Positions 15,546 to 24,027 of a stretch of 51,708 bases of DNA are shown piece by piece. Every line of letters starts with the position of its first letter. Position 1 is the first letter of the stretch. The position numbers and the translations under genes are program-made. Under the pieces are notes generated by a model. It saw nothing but the letters and a program-made list of their open reading frames with translations. It made no database searches and had not been told where the DNA came from. Source of the DNA: Actinomycetes bacterium (GTDB lineage: Bacteria > Actinomycetota > Acidimicrobiia > Acidimicrobiales > RAAP-2); contig JAKBAB010000004.1 of NCBI GenBank assembly GCA_021815645.1, positions 1-51,708 on the forward strand. The letters are read 5' to 3'.

Positions 15546-16658
15546 TCAGCCGTTCGTGGGGGTGCGCATGACGAGGCAAGCGGACACCTCGAACGACACT
15601 CGAACTTGACTCGTGCGTTCAAAGCGAGATGTTGAGAAAACCTTACTCAGCTGAGCTTCGGGGCCCACCCGCACGACGTGCTCGTAGCCCCTACCCGTGA
15701 ATGCGACATCTATAACGTGGCCCGTCACGCCGCATAGTTCGCTCGTGGGGCCGAGCGTCACGCCCGCGGCACGTACGAACAGACTCTGGGTACTGCCGAG
15801 TTCGAGTTCCTCCAGAGCGATCGCTTCGATGCGCTGGCCCCGCGCGAAGGGAAGTTCAACGTCGTAGCGCCCGCCCCCGCGGGCCCTGATAACGCGGACA
15901 CCGAACTCTCCCGCCACGCCGGTGAAACGAGCGACGAAGGCGTTGGCTGGCCGCAAATAGATGGACTCGGGAGTGTCGAACTGTACGAGACTTCCGTGAT
16001 TTAAGACACCCACGACGTCGGCTAGGCCGAACGCCTCGGACTGGTCGTGCGTGATGTAGACCGCGGTGGCCCCCGCTTCTCGAGTTAACGTGGCAATCTC
16101 AATGCGTAACTGCTCACGTCGGTCAGAGTCGAGATTCGATAGCGGCTCATCGAAGAGGATGAGACCCACGTCCGCGGCGAGGGCCCGCGCCAGCGCGACG
16201 CGCTGCTGTTCGCCGCCCGAAAGTTGATTGGGGAACCGATTGGCGAGGTGACCGATGCCCACTCGCTCGAGCAGGTCCTCGACCCGGGCCCTTTTGTCAG
16301 TCGTCGAGCGTGACGATCGCGCGAGGGGGAAGGCCACGTTCCTACGTACGTTTAAGTGGGGCCACAGTGCGTAGTCCTGAAAGACCATGGAGAGTCGACG
16401 TTTTTCGGGGTGGACGAAAGTATCGGGACCGGCGACCATCCGACGATCAATCAGAATCGTTCCGCTCGTGGGCCGTTCAATGCCCGCGAGGCAACGCAGT
16501 AAGGTGGTCTTGCCCGATCCCGACGGCCCTAACAGTACGAGAAAAGTCCCCGGCTCGACGTCGAAACTGACCGAGTCGAGAGCGGTCTTGTCCGAGAATC
16601 TCTTACTGAGTTGGCGCAGCGAGAGCGCCACGGCCCGGCGGGCCTCGCCGGTGCTCAC
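15546..16658 (-). CDS. ABC importer ATP-binding protein (FbpC/PotA type)
   Basis: The 370-residue ATPase energises an importer. It has LRQLSKRFSDKTALDSVSFDVEPG, Walker A GPSGSGKTTL, Q-loop VFQDYALWPHLNV, signature LSGGEQQRVALARAL, Walker B LILFDEPLSNLD and H-loop YITHDQSEA. The C-terminal 130 residues (FTGVAGEFGVRVIRARGG onwards) form a TOBE-like domain, as in iron(III), sulfate, 2-aminoethylphosphonate and spermidine importers. The real start is GTG 16658, overlapping the permease stop by GTGA; the frame remains open about 290 bases upstream, but that part is an out-of-frame reading of the permease gene. The substrate is not determined by this subunit. Confidence 0.95.
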   Translation of the reverse strand: MSTGEARRAVALSLRQLSKRFSDKTALDSVSFDVEPGTFLVLLGPSGSGKTTLLRCLAGIERPTSGTILIDRRMVAGPDTFVHPEKRRLSMVFQDYALWPHLNVRRNVAFPLARSSRSTTDKRARVEDLLERVGIGHLANRFPNQLSGGEQQRVALARALAADVGLILFDEPLSNLDSDRREQLRIEIATLTREAGATAVYITHDQSEAFGLADVVGVLNHGSLVQFDTPESIYLRPANAFVARFTGVAGEFGVRVIRARGGGRYDVELPFARGQRIEAIALEELELGSTQSLFVRAAGVTLGPTSELCGVTGHVIDVAFTGRGYEHVVRVGPEAQLSKVFSTSRFERTSQVRVSFEVSACLVMRTPTNG

Positions 16659-18460
16659 CCGCTTACCTCGCTCCACCCGATTCTTCGCCAACCGCGGGGC
16701 GTAACCACTCGGTAGAGTCCCAGCGCTAAGACGATGGCGCCGAACATTTCTACGAGAGTGATGACGGTCATTGCGGTGCCGGTTCCGAGGGCGTTGTTGG
16801 CGAGGTAAGCCTGAATTGTCACCGAGGCCGGCTCTTGACTCGGGGGGTATAGCACCTGAGCGATGGCCAGTTCTGAAATGGTTTTGGTGAACGTGAGTAA
16901 CCAACCCCACAGCAGCACCCTCGACACGAGGGGAAAATTCGTTGTACGCCACGTCCGAAATCTCGACGCGCCGTGCACGCGCGCCGCCTCCCCCAGTGAG
17001 GGCTGAATCTGGCTTACCGGACCCGCCATGAAACGCGTTTGCCCCGGGAGAGAGGTCGCGATGAGAGCTAGGGCCAAAAGGGGCAGGGTCTTGTAGAGGT
17101 CGATCACGTGTGACGTGATGAAGTTGAGGTTATAGAAGAAGATGTACCCAACGCCTAAAACGACGCCGGGCACGGCGACGGATCCGAGTAGAAAAACGTC
17201 GGTAATTCGTTGGCTCCAGCCCCCCGTGCTCTGGACTAGGCGCCGGGCGAGGACGAGGGCCAAGAGCCCCGTGGCGCCGGCGACGATGAAGCCCAGTTGG
17301 TTGGACAGTAGCAGGGGTGCGCCCAGACCCTTACCGATGATGGAAGGGTGAATGACCTGCTCGTAGTAGGTCGTAGTTAGGTGCACCGGAGTACTTGAGT
17401 AGATCCCTAAATTCTGAACAAAAGAACCGATGACAGCGCCAAGCACGGGAACTCCCAGCGCGATGGCGAAGAAGCCGACGACGCCGGCGGTGGTGGCGAC
17501 TCGAGCTAATGGTCCTAATTCACGTCGACGAGGGGCGCGGGTCCGCCCGGAGAGAACGGCGAACGTCCTCTTGCGCATTACGTGGGATTGCAGGAGTATC
17601 AGTGGGACCGTCGAGGCAATCAACACAACTGCGACCACTGCGGCCACCGGAAAATTCGCCGGAAAGTTGCTAATGGCGCTGAACAGTGTGTACGTCGCTA
17701 GCGGGAAGTGGCTGTGGTAACCGAGGGTAAAAGCGACACCGAAGTCGCTCATCGTTTCGGCGAAACTAATCGCGAACGCACTAAGCAGTGCGGGGGCGAT
17801 AATCGGTAGGACGGTTCTCACAGTCAGGAATCGTGACGCCCCGTGGATACGAGCGGCGTCTTCAAACTCTGACCCGAGTCCCTGCAGGCCGGCGGAAACT
17901 ACGAAGTAGGAAAACGGGGTAGCGGCGACCGTGAGTACGACGATGATCCCCGTTGGACCAAAGAATTGGCCGTACAGGTACGAGGAATTAAGGCCGAGAA
18001 ACTGCGAAACGCCAAATGGTTGGAGCACGTCAGTCCAGCCGAGCGTCATCATCCACGTGGGGACCAGCAAAAGGGCCCACATCGTCACCGTCCACATTCG
18101 CCGGCCGTAGACGTTGGTTCGACTTACGAGCCACGCGAGAACCGTTGAGCAGGCAACCGCGAGGACCGATACGGTCGTCGAGACCCAGAGTGAATTGAAG
18201 ATTCCCTGGCCGGTGTTGCCCTGGAAAGCTTGGCCAATGAAGCGCAGAGTAAAGTACTGCGGTCCTTGACCCAAGAGTCGGGGGCTCACGGCCAAGAGCA
18301 GAAAACACGTGACCGGAGCGATGATCAGTAGGGCCAAAACTGCCCACAGGCCCACGCTGCCCATTGGCGGTCGTCGCCGCAAAACCGAGACGACTAAACG
18401 AATAGCCGTCGGTCGTCGCGCTTCAGTCGAGACCGGGGTTGTGGCGCGCCCTGACGTCAT
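16655..18460 (-). CDS. ABC importer permease, fused double domain (FbpB type)
   Basis: The 601-residue integral membrane protein contains two homologous BPD_transp_1 halves with about twelve membrane segments. Each half carries an EAA loop that docks the ATPase: EDAARIHGASRFLTVRTVLP in the first and GEAARVHGASRFRTWRTTNFP in the second. Such fusions are typical of FbpB iron(III) and related 2-aminoethylphosphonate permeases. It is the middle gene of the minus-strand operon, 80 bases after the binding-protein gene, with AAGGA about six bases before ATG 18460, and it overlaps the ATPase gene by four bases. Confidence 0.94.
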   Translation of the reverse strand: MTSGRATTPVSTEARRPTAIRLVVSVLRRRPPMGSVGLWAVLALLIIAPVTCFLLLAVSPRLLGQGPQYFTLRFIGQAFQGNTGQGIFNSLWVSTTVSVLAVACSTVLAWLVSRTNVYGRRMWTVTMWALLLVPTWMMTLGWTDVLQPFGVSQFLGLNSSYLYGQFFGPTGIIVVLTVAATPFSYFVVSAGLQGLGSEFEDAARIHGASRFLTVRTVLPIIAPALLSAFAISFAETMSDFGVAFTLGYHSHFPLATYTLFSAISNFPANFPVAAVVAVVLIASTVPLILLQSHVMRKRTFAVLSGRTRAPRRRELGPLARVATTAGVVGFFAIALGVPVLGAVIGSFVQNLGIYSSTPVHLTTTYYEQVIHPSIIGKGLGAPLLLSNQLGFIVAGATGLLALVLARRLVQSTGGWSQRITDVFLLGSVAVPGVVLGVGYIFFYNLNFITSHVIDLYKTLPLLALALIATSLPGQTRFMAGPVSQIQPSLGEAARVHGASRFRTWRTTNFPLVSRVLLWGWLLTFTKTISELAIAQVLYPPSQEPASVTIQAYLANNALGTGTAMTVITLVEMFGAIVLALGLYRVVTPRGWRRIGWSEVSG

Positions 18461-18484
18461 TCAAATCCTTATCGAAAGGCTCGA

Positions 18485-18502
18485 CCCCGCAGTCTCACGG
18501 GG
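18485..18502 (-). terminator. intercistronic hairpin in the ABC operon
   Basis: CCCCG and CGGGG pair across an eight-base loop between the binding-protein and permease genes. Such hairpins often reduce downstream expression or protect the upstream message; this role is inferred. Confidence 0.3.
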
Positions 18503-18540
18503 AGACCACGGGGCCACAGCTCACTGGGCAGAACAGCGAG

Positions 18541-19635
18541 TCAACCGTTGTTGATGTTCGACTCGAACCAAGCGTTGACTTTGTTCTCCTGGGCGCCCCA
18601 AACGTATGGGTTAACCGTCTGCATTGGGACTTTCGCTAATGGGGGGATGAGCGAGTTCGAGGGGGCGTCGTTATTTAGGACGGGCCAAAACAGGGAGTCG
18701 CCCTGCGCGTCACCGGTTTTCATGACGTGCTGACCCGCGGGCGAGAGTAACCAAGTTATGAACTTCTTGGCTTCACTTTGGACGGACTTGGGCGCCTTAG
18801 CGTCGATGCCAATTACTCCCGGCAACGCCGTGACGGGGTTTAGGTACGCCACTCTCATTTTGGGATAGGTGGTCAGCTCCGTACCGTAACCGGCGGAACT
18901 TTGGATGATCGCCATCTTTATTTGGTGCGCCTCAATCGCTGCGAGGGTGGGTCCGTTCGTTGCGTTCACCACGAGGCCGTTCTTCTTTAACGCCAAGAGA
19001 AATTGCTCGCCCGCCGTAATGGCGTGGGCCAAGTTCTTGGATGTGGGGTAGTGGCCAAGACTGTTCATGAGTCCCGCAATCATGGGGTAGGTGGGGCCAG
19101 ATTGCGCGGGGTCGTTCATTCCCAGTTCGCCTTTGTACTGTGGCTTCAACAGGTCAGCCCAGGTCTTGGGCAGTTGTGCGGCAGTCATTTGTGACGAGTC
19201 CCACACCAAAGCGCCCGTCGCAGTGAGCCCAGTGGGAATGTAACTGCGATCTTTCGGGAGGTTAGCGAGGCCCAGCTTGTTGAACGAGACCTTCGGGGTC
19301 CACCCTCGGACTAACTTGCCCTGGCTGTCCAGTTGCGCGAACGCCGTAGACCCGTCGACCCAGAGAACTCCCCACTTTGGGTTATTACCTTCCGCTTGGA
19401 TCTGTTGTAGCAGCGGGCCCGTGGAGTTGTCGTTCAGCGTGACACTAAAGCCCGGGTGGGTGTGATTAAAAGCCGTCACGGCCGCCGAGTCGTAGCCCTG
19501 GGCCGAGTAGACAACCAGCGTCGGTTCCGCGGCGCCACTCGGGACACCGAGTAGTGACAGGGAAGCGACGACGGGCGCTAGAGCGACCAAAGCGAACCGA
19601 AATCGGCGGGCACTTGTTTTCCTAATTGGATTCAT
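18541..19635 (-). CDS. ABC importer substrate-binding protein (FbpA-like)
   Basis: The 364-residue periplasmic-type binding protein has a basic N-terminus, a hydrophobic signal (FALVALAPVVASLSLLGVPSGAA) without a lipobox cysteine, and then LVVYSAQGYDSAAVTAFNHTHPGFSVTLNDNSTG, the standard first strand and helix of the SBP_bac_6/8 iron(III) and aminoethylphosphonate group. WGVLWVDGSTAF, PKTWADLLKPQYKGELGMNDPAQSGPT and FITWLLSPAGQHVM are further family marks. The paired tyrosines that bind Fe(III) in FbpA are not obvious, so the substrate may be iron, a phosphonate or something else. It is first in the operon; the ATG is preceded by TAACTC six bases upstream. Confidence 0.92.
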   Translation of the reverse strand: MNPIRKTSARRFRFALVALAPVVASLSLLGVPSGAAEPTLVVYSAQGYDSAAVTAFNHTHPGFSVTLNDNSTGPLLQQIQAEGNNPKWGVLWVDGSTAFAQLDSQGKLVRGWTPKVSFNKLGLANLPKDRSYIPTGLTATGALVWDSSQMTAAQLPKTWADLLKPQYKGELGMNDPAQSGPTYPMIAGLMNSLGHYPTSKNLAHAITAGEQFLLALKKNGLVVNATNGPTLAAIEAHQIKMAIIQSSAGYGTELTTYPKMRVAYLNPVTALPGVIGIDAKAPKSVQSEAKKFITWLLSPAGQHVMKTGDAQGDSLFWPVLNNDAPSNSLIPPLAKVPMQTVNPYVWGAQENKVNAWFESNINNG

Positions 19636-19641
19636 GACTGA

Positions 19642-19647
19642 GAGTTA
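19642..19647 (-). promoter_or_regulatory. -10-like box TAACTC for the ABC operon
   Basis: On the minus strand TAACTC is followed by six bases and ATG 19635. The last base deviates from TAnnnT, so support is moderate. Confidence 0.35.
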
Positions 19648-19957
19648 AGGACGTGGAAATTACGCGACCGTGACGACTGCTACTCGAGCAGATGAATTTC
19701 AATCACTCCTGTTGTCACAGTGTGAAACCACGTACGGACGAGCTCTTTTCACCGCCGGGAACCCAGATTCACCCAAGAAGTCCCCACGAGCCACGGCGGG
19801 AGTAACCGTGTATCCCGAATAATCCGGTGGTCTAGTGACAGTTTGAACTCTCGTTGGTCGCGCGATATTGGTAGTGAGCGGTTTCCCGGATCAGTGCCCA
19901 TCGCTCTCACCTCTGGCAAAATCCAGCGAAGTAAAGTTCCGTCACGAGAAGACAGTT
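19648..19957. other. divergent intergenic region
   Basis: About 310 bases separate the ABC operon from a secreted protein gene. The region is relatively AT-rich. No gene or strong dyad was found; it presumably holds control sequences for both directions. Confidence 0.4.
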
Positions 19958-19964
19958 AGGAGTT

Positions 19965-20405
19965 ATGAAGGGGAAGTCTCGTCGGTTGGGCATCGCGGCG
20001 GTGAGCTTGGCGTTGACAGTTGGCGCGGTGAGTCCGGCCGCCGCTGGTCAGGTCGTGCTCTCGCCCTACGCACCCTTCCCCCACGGCGCCCTGAGGGCAC
20101 TCGGCGCGTCGTTGGCTCGCCCGACGCACGAGCAGGTATCCACGGTCAGGGTCTCCGTGTCGCGGGCGTACGCAGTCGCCCGCACGCAGGCGGGAGTCTT
20201 ACCGAAGGGCTCCAGGGTCACCGTTCGCCTCGGTCTGTTCAGCGACTCCACGCAGGGCAAGTCCGCCTTTCTCGCCTACGCGGTAATCTTCGACGGCGTT
20301 GACGTACCGAGCCTCGGGCTGAGGTCAGGACCTGGTGGCCACGAAATCGTCGTCATCGTGAGTGCCCGCACGGGTCGTCCCATCGAAGCCTTCTCGTATC
20401 GATGA
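19965..20405 (+). CDS. small secreted protein of unknown function
   Basis: The 146-residue product starts at ATG 19965 with AGGAG three bases upstream (19958-19962). A signal peptide is clear: KGKSRRLGIAAVSLALTVGAVSPAAAG, with cleavage near residue 28. The mature part contains TVRVSVSRAYAVARTQAGVLP and ends FDGVDVPSLGLRSGPGGHEIVVIVSARTGRPIEAFSYR; this last strand pair is reminiscent of PepSY-like domains (VIVDARTGEVL) but cannot be assigned. It may be coupled to the next small ORF, five bases downstream. Confidence 0.78.
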   Translation: MKGKSRRLGIAAVSLALTVGAVSPAAAGQVVLSPYAPFPHGALRALGASLARPTHEQVSTVRVSVSRAYAVARTQAGVLPKGSRVTVRLGLFSDSTQGKSAFLAYAVIFDGVDVPSLGLRSGPGGHEIVVIVSARTGRPIEAFSYR

Positions 20406-20409
20406 GGTC

Positions 20410-20673
20410 GTGCGTTGTGTCGAGGTGGAATTCGCCACGGCCGGTTATCGTGGTCCTTCGTTCCGCGTGGGTGCCCCTCGCTCACCGGGAGGTGGTGTAA
20501 CGCTCTTCACTCGGGCGCCCCATTACGAGTGGTCCCTAGTGGCGCACTACCGAGTAGGTAACGCTGCCTTCGCGCGAGAAGCGCAACACGTCACCGCAGT
20601 CGCGGCCGGTGCGTTGGAGGGTTCGCCGGACGCAGGAGTCGACGTAGAACGCCCGCTGGTTCTAGCTCGCTGA
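20410..20673 (+). CDS. small hypothetical protein
   Basis: An 87-residue frame runs from GTG 20410, four bases after the stop of the secreted-protein gene, to TGA 20671-20673. It reads VRCVEVEFATAGYRGPSFRVGAPRSPGG and ends VTAVAAGALEGSPDAGVDVERPLVLAR. Composition is protein-like, with few rare codons, and its position directly behind the upstream gene suggests coupling. The frame extends to GTG 20362 inside that gene. No family was recognised. Confidence 0.5.
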   Translation: MRCVEVEFATAGYRGPSFRVGAPRSPGGGVTLFTRAPHYEWSLVAHYRVGNAAFAREAQHVTAVAAGALEGSPDAGVDVERPLVLAR

Positions 20674-20898
20674 ACCCTGGGAACCTCTGGCTTCGTGGTT
20701 CGATCAGGTCTGAAGTGAGCGCGTAGCGAGTTCTTAATTAATCGATTGTCCCGATAGGTCGTTAGACGTCAGCGCAACCATTCCCACCGTCTCGACCGGC
20801 GGCGTGTTAGGCGTCGAGAGTACGACATACCTCCTAATTGCGCAGAAGTAGAGGTTTCTGGGCGGCGCGGCCGCGACGGGGGCGAGGCAACGGAACCC

Positions 20899-20904
20899 TA
20901 ACGT
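20899..20904 (+). promoter_or_regulatory. -10 box TAACGT, leaderless start for permease gene
   Basis: TAACGT is followed by six bases and ATG 20911. The preceding 220 bases contain no gene I can support, only an AT-rich patch near 20733-20745. Confidence 0.55.
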
Positions 20905-20910
20905 GTCGTA

Positions 20911-21960
20911 ATGTCTTCGCTCATCCATAGCGTGGCCGCGACGTGGTCGCCATTCGTCTTGGTGGCGGGACTTTTGCTAATTGGTCAAGTGGCGGCCGAC
21001 GAAGGACTGTTTCGCTTTGTAGGGTCCTGGTGCGCCCGTGTACCCGGGGGAGGGGTTGGTTCTTTCCTCGTCACGATGGCGGCGGTTGCTCTGGTTTCTG
21101 CGGTACTCAACTTGGACACTTCGGTCGTTTTCATGACCCCCGTGGCCCTGCAAGCGGCTCGAGCGAAAGGAACTGACGAATCGGCGTTTCTCTACGGCAC
21201 TGTCTTTATGTCGAACTCCGCGTCACTCCTCCTCGTGGGGTCGAATCTTACGAACCTCATCGTGTTCGCTCCTCTAGATGTCTCGGGGGCGTCGTTCGCT
21301 GCTCACAGTGCGGTCGCGTGGGTCGTCACTGTAGTAACCACCACGCTGGTCGTACTTCTTTGGCGATGGCGATATCTTCGTCGAGCCACGTCTCCGTCGC
21401 GTTTCCCGCGAGCGGGGGCTCCTTACGTCGCCGGGCCGGGCCTCGTCGCGACCCTCTTCGCGGTTGTGGCGATGTTGGCCATCAGCCACTCCGCGGTGTG
21501 GGTGTTGGCGGCGGGACTCGTCGCTCAGGTGATTTCATTGGCGAAGAAACGGAGTTTCGCGTGGCGCGACGTCGTCGCGGTCGTGAGTCCCGTGACTTTA
21601 GGCGTTCTCTTCGCGGTGGCGGTGCTGGTGGGCTGGTTCGCACGGGCGTACGACGTGACGACGCGACTGTTGGGCCACGCCGATGTCGCGGGGACCGCCG
21701 CGCTGGCCGCGCTGACCGCTTCGGTCATCAATAACTTGCCGGCGGCCTCCCTCTTCGCCGCCCATCGGGTTGCGCACCCGTTTGCCCTGCTGCTGGGTCT
21801 CGACGTCGGCCCAAACTTGATGGTCACCGCGGCGCTCTCGTCCTTGCTGTGGTGGCGGATTACCCGTCGAGAAGGCTTCGTTCCATCACGCCGTACTTTC
21901 TCACTCGTCGGGGGTGTGGTGACGGTTGCGTCGGTGGTCCTGGCAATCGTCCTCGCGTAG
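20911..21960 (+). CDS. ArsB/SLC13-type membrane transporter
   Basis: The 349-residue protein has about nine to ten hydrophobic segments. Hallmarks of the ArsB/citrate-transporter superfamily: LLLIGQVAADEGLFRFVGSW, VALVSAVLNLDTSVVFMTPVALQAARAKG (equivalent of the ALLSNDATALLLTP region) and FMSNSASLLLVGSNLTNLIVF, the first re-entrant loop. The second half has TASVINNLPAASLFAAH, the matching inverted-repeat loop. It is shorter than typical ArsB (about 430), mainly at the N-terminus. No ArsR or ArsC gene is adjacent, so the substrate (arsenite or a carboxylate) is open. A leaderless box supports the ATG start. Confidence 0.9.
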   Translation: MSSLIHSVAATWSPFVLVAGLLLIGQVAADEGLFRFVGSWCARVPGGGVGSFLVTMAAVALVSAVLNLDTSVVFMTPVALQAARAKGTDESAFLYGTVFMSNSASLLLVGSNLTNLIVFAPLDVSGASFAAHSAVAWVVTVVTTTLVVLLWRWRYLRRATSPSRFPRAGAPYVAGPGLVATLFAVVAMLAISHSAVWVLAAGLVAQVISLAKKRSFAWRDVVAVVSPVTLGVLFAVAVLVGWFARAYDVTTRLLGHADVAGTAALAALTASVINNLPAASLFAAHRVAHPFALLLGLDVGPNLMVTAALSSLLWWRITRREGFVPSRRTFSLVGGVVTVASVVLAIVLA

Positions 21961-21980
21961 GGTCCCGAGGGGCGCGTCGC

Positions 21981-22553
21981 TCAGATCGCCCGTACGCTGC
22001 AGTTATTGACCGATCCCCACGCCAGCCCTTCGAGCGGAGCGCCGGTGCGGTGGGCCACCATCGCCCGAATCATCACCCCGTGGGTGACCACGAGGATTCG
22101 CTGTCGGGGCCAGCGCTCGTCGAGGCTCTCTATCGTGGATCGGGCCCGCTCTACGACGTCGCGGAAGCTTTCTCCTCCGGGGGCCCGGCAGTCGGGATCG
22201 ACGAGTACACCTTCGACGATCCCGGTTACGACGCTGGTCAGGCCCGACGAAGGTCCCCCCTCTAAATCGCCGAATCCCCGTTCGCGCAATCGAGCGTCTT
22301 CGTGAACCTCGAGCGAAAGTGCGGCGCCGATAATCGCCGCGGTGTCGCGAGCTCGGGCGAGGTCACTCGACACGAGCCCTTCATAGCGGTGAGGCGTCAA
22401 GGTCACCGCGACGCCGCGAGCCTGCTCTCGACCGACCGCCGTCAAGCGCGATCGGTTGTTCTGACCTTGAACGAGGCGCTCGACGTTCCAGTCACTTTCG
22501 CCGTGTCGCACCAGCGTGAGTTGAGCTCCGTCCGCGTGGATCACGACGACCAC
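21981..22553 (-). CDS. histidine phosphatase (phosphoglycerate mutase-like)
   Basis: The 190-residue protein is a branch-1 histidine phosphatase. LTLVRHGESDWNVERLVQGQNNRSRLTAVGREQA contains the phospho-acceptor His17 and the RHGES motif, SSDLARARDTAAIIG the second arginine, RERGFGDLEG the acid and glycine turn, and VVTHGVMIRAM the second catalytic histidine. Cobalamin-pathway CobC, PhoE-like and glucosyl-3-phosphoglycerate phosphatases share this layout; the substrate is unknown. The start may be GTG 22553 or the in-frame GTG three codons later, which has TAACGT seven bases upstream. It converges with the permease gene and is divergent from the ComA-type operon. Confidence 0.92.
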   Translation of the reverse strand: MVVVIHADGAQLTLVRHGESDWNVERLVQGQNNRSRLTAVGREQARGVAVTLTPHRYEGLVSSDLARARDTAAIIGAALSLEVHEDARLRERGFGDLEGGPSSGLTSVVTGIVEGVLVDPDCRAPGGESFRDVVERARSTIESLDERWPRQRILVVTHGVMIRAMVAHRTGAPLEGLAWGSVNNCSVRAI

Positions 22554-22637
22554 GTTAGTGAGTAACGGATCTCAACTCTTCACTGAATACCTTCTCGCCG
22601 CGCCGCTTGCGCGCACCCGCGCAATAAAGTTTCGCGA

Positions 22638-22796
22638 GTGAGCCACGTGTCACTCGACCCACTAAACAGCGTGTCGGGGTGTGCTTCAATCTCATTCACA
22701 GGAGTTTCCCAGACTCACGCGTTTCGTACCTTCGCGAAAACGTTGCAATCACTGGGACTAGTGCGTCGAGTCAATTTGGCGCGGTCGGACTTTTGA
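22638..22796 (+). CDS. possible 52-codon small ORF ahead of the ComA-type gene
   Basis: An open frame runs from GTG 22638 to TGA 22794-22796 and ends 25 bases before the phosphosulfolactate synthase gene. TAAAGT at 22625-22630 lies seven bases before it, the leaderless pattern of this window. The product begins VSHVSLDPLNSVSGC and has RTFAKTLQSLGLVRRVN near the C-terminus. GC at third positions is only about 60 percent by my count, less than in clear genes, so it may be non-coding leader or a leader peptide. No similarity is recognised. Confidence 0.25.
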   Translation: MSHVSLDPLNSVSGCASISFTGVSQTHAFRTFAKTLQSLGLVRRVNLARSDF

Positions 22797-22809
22797 CAAA
22801 CGACCTCAT

Positions 22810-22815
22810 TACTAT
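22810..22815 (+). promoter_or_regulatory. -10 box TACTAT, leaderless start for ComA-type operon
   Basis: TACTAT is followed by six bases and GTG 22822, with no Shine-Dalgarno. A TTGACA at 22793-22798 is only 11 bases upstream, too near to be its -35 box. Confidence 0.6.
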
Positions 22816-22821
22816 TGGGAC

Positions 22822-23598
22822 GTGACACTCCTTCTTCCACCTCGCACGATAAAGCCGCGAAGCGTGGGCCTCACGATGATCATCGACAAGGGGTTGCCGT
22901 CGAGGCAGTTCGCGGACGTTGTCGAGAGTTTTAGAGATCACGTGGACTTCATCAAGTTTGGGTGGGGCACGTCGATGGTCACAAAACACTTTCAGCGCAA
23001 GCTCGACGTACTTAGGGAAGCGGGCGTCGACTTTTACCTCGGCGGTACGCTCTTCGAAAAGTACATAATCCAAGATCGTTTCGACGAGTTCAGGTCGCTC
23101 TGTCAGAGTTTTGGCTGTCGCTACGTCGAAGTTTCCAACGGGACCATCGATTTGGAAAACGACGACAAAGCGGATTACGTAAAGCGGCTGAGCGATGACT
23201 TTTGGGTTATTTCGGAGGTCGGATTCAAGGACGCGACGCGTTCCGATGTCATGGCTCCCCGCCAATGGATAAGCAATATCCGAGCCGACTTAGACGCCGG
23301 TGCAGTCCTCGTGACCCTCGAGACCAGAGAGGCGGGGCGCGGCGGGATTTGTCGGTCTAACGGTGAGTTGCGCTACGGCCTCATCGAGGAGATTCTGGCT
23401 TCGGATATCCCCCACGAGCGGCTGCTTTTCGAAGCACCGTCGGTGGACTTGCAGTCTTACTTCATCCAACGTGTCGGTACCGACGTCAACTTGGGCAACA
23501 TTGCGGTGAGTGACATAATCCCTCTCGAGACGATTCGTTTGGGCCTGCGCAGCGAAACCCTGTTGTACTTCGAACGACGTCCCTCGCTCGTCGACTGA
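22822..23598 (+). CDS. comA: phosphosulfolactate synthase (ComA family)
   Basis: ComA adds sulfite to phosphoenolpyruvate to give (2R)-phosphosulfolactate, the first step of coenzyme M synthesis in methanogens; the B. subtilis homologue YitD belongs to spore sulfolactate formation. The 258-residue TIM-barrel shows the family motifs in order: DFIKFGWGTS (42-51), FYLGGTLFEKYI (71-82), RYVEVSNGTIDL (100-111), SEVGFKD (131-137), DLDAGAVLVTLETREAGRGGI (157-177), LLFEAPSVDLQSYFI (201-215), NLGNI (223-227) and LETIRLGLR (235-243). No comB, comC or comDE is visible. It is first in a compact operon with VOC, ligase and acyltransferase genes, so the sulfolactate-like product is probably further modified (inference). 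Confidence 0.9.
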   Translation: MTLLLPPRTIKPRSVGLTMIIDKGLPSRQFADVVESFRDHVDFIKFGWGTSMVTKHFQRKLDVLREAGVDFYLGGTLFEKYIIQDRFDEFRSLCQSFGCRYVEVSNGTIDLENDDKADYVKRLSDDFWVISEVGFKDATRSDVMAPRQWISNIRADLDAGAVLVTLETREAGRGGICRSNGELRYGLIEEILASDIPHERLLFEAPSVDLQSYFIQRVGTDVNLGNIAVSDIIPLETIRLGLRSETLLYFERRPSLVD

Positions 23599-23604
23599 GT
23601 CGAC

Positions 23605-24018
23605 GTGCGAGAGAGTCGAGACGTTTTTCACCTAGCGATTCCGGCCTACGACCTCGACGAGACACTACAGTTCTACGTCTCCGGTTTGGGGTGCAAGTTA
23701 GCGCGTCGCTACGACGATCGGGTGACCCTCGACTTTTTCGGAGACCAGTTGGTTTGCCACCTTTCGTCTCGCCCGGACGTGATGCCCGAAGTCAGCGAAC
23801 TGAGGATGTACCCTCGACACTTCGGCGTTACGTTCCGTGAGCTCCCAGACTTCGAGAGTGTGCACGAACTGGCCCAGCAGCGCGGGCTCGGTTTTTTCGC
23901 CGACGTCAGTGAGCGGTTCGTCGGTCGAGTTGAGGTTCACCGCACCTTCGTGCTGTGCGACCCATCGTCGAATCTCATTGAGTTTAAGTGGTACGTTGAC
24001 CATCGAATGATGTATTAA
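23605..24018 (+). CDS. VOC-superfamily protein (COG3565-like)
   Basis: The 137-residue protein is a two-module betaalphabetabetabeta VOC fold. It opens DVFHLAIPAYDLDETLQFYVSGLGCKLARRYDDRVTLDFFGDQLVCHL, continues with MYPRHFGVTFRELPDF and ends SSNLIEFKWYVDHRMMY, all typical of the COG3565 group of predicted extradiol-dioxygenase-like proteins. His9, His72 and Glu126 are placed as a two-histidine, one-carboxylate metal site. Possible chemistry includes dioxygenation, epimerisation or isomerisation; none is proven for this group. It starts six bases after the ComA-type gene and ends nine bases before the ligase gene, so it is part of the same operon. Confidence 0.9.
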   Translation: MRESRDVFHLAIPAYDLDETLQFYVSGLGCKLARRYDDRVTLDFFGDQLVCHLSSRPDVMPEVSELRMYPRHFGVTFRELPDFESVHELAQQRGLGFFADVSERFVGRVEVHRTFVLCDPSSNLIEFKWYVDHRMMY

Positions 24019-24027
24019 GGGTTCCAC

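Noticed and set aside
16659..16952. N-terminal extension of the ABC ATPase
   Set aside because: It is an alternative-frame reading of the permease gene; GTG 16658 overlaps the permease stop.
20734..20928. Minus-strand 64-codon ORF before the permease gene
   Set aside because: No start signals, overlaps the permease promoter and start, no protein-like features.
22793..22815. TTGACA and TACTAT as a classical sigma-70 promoter
   Set aside because: The spacer is 11 bases rather than about 17; only the -10 box is accepted.
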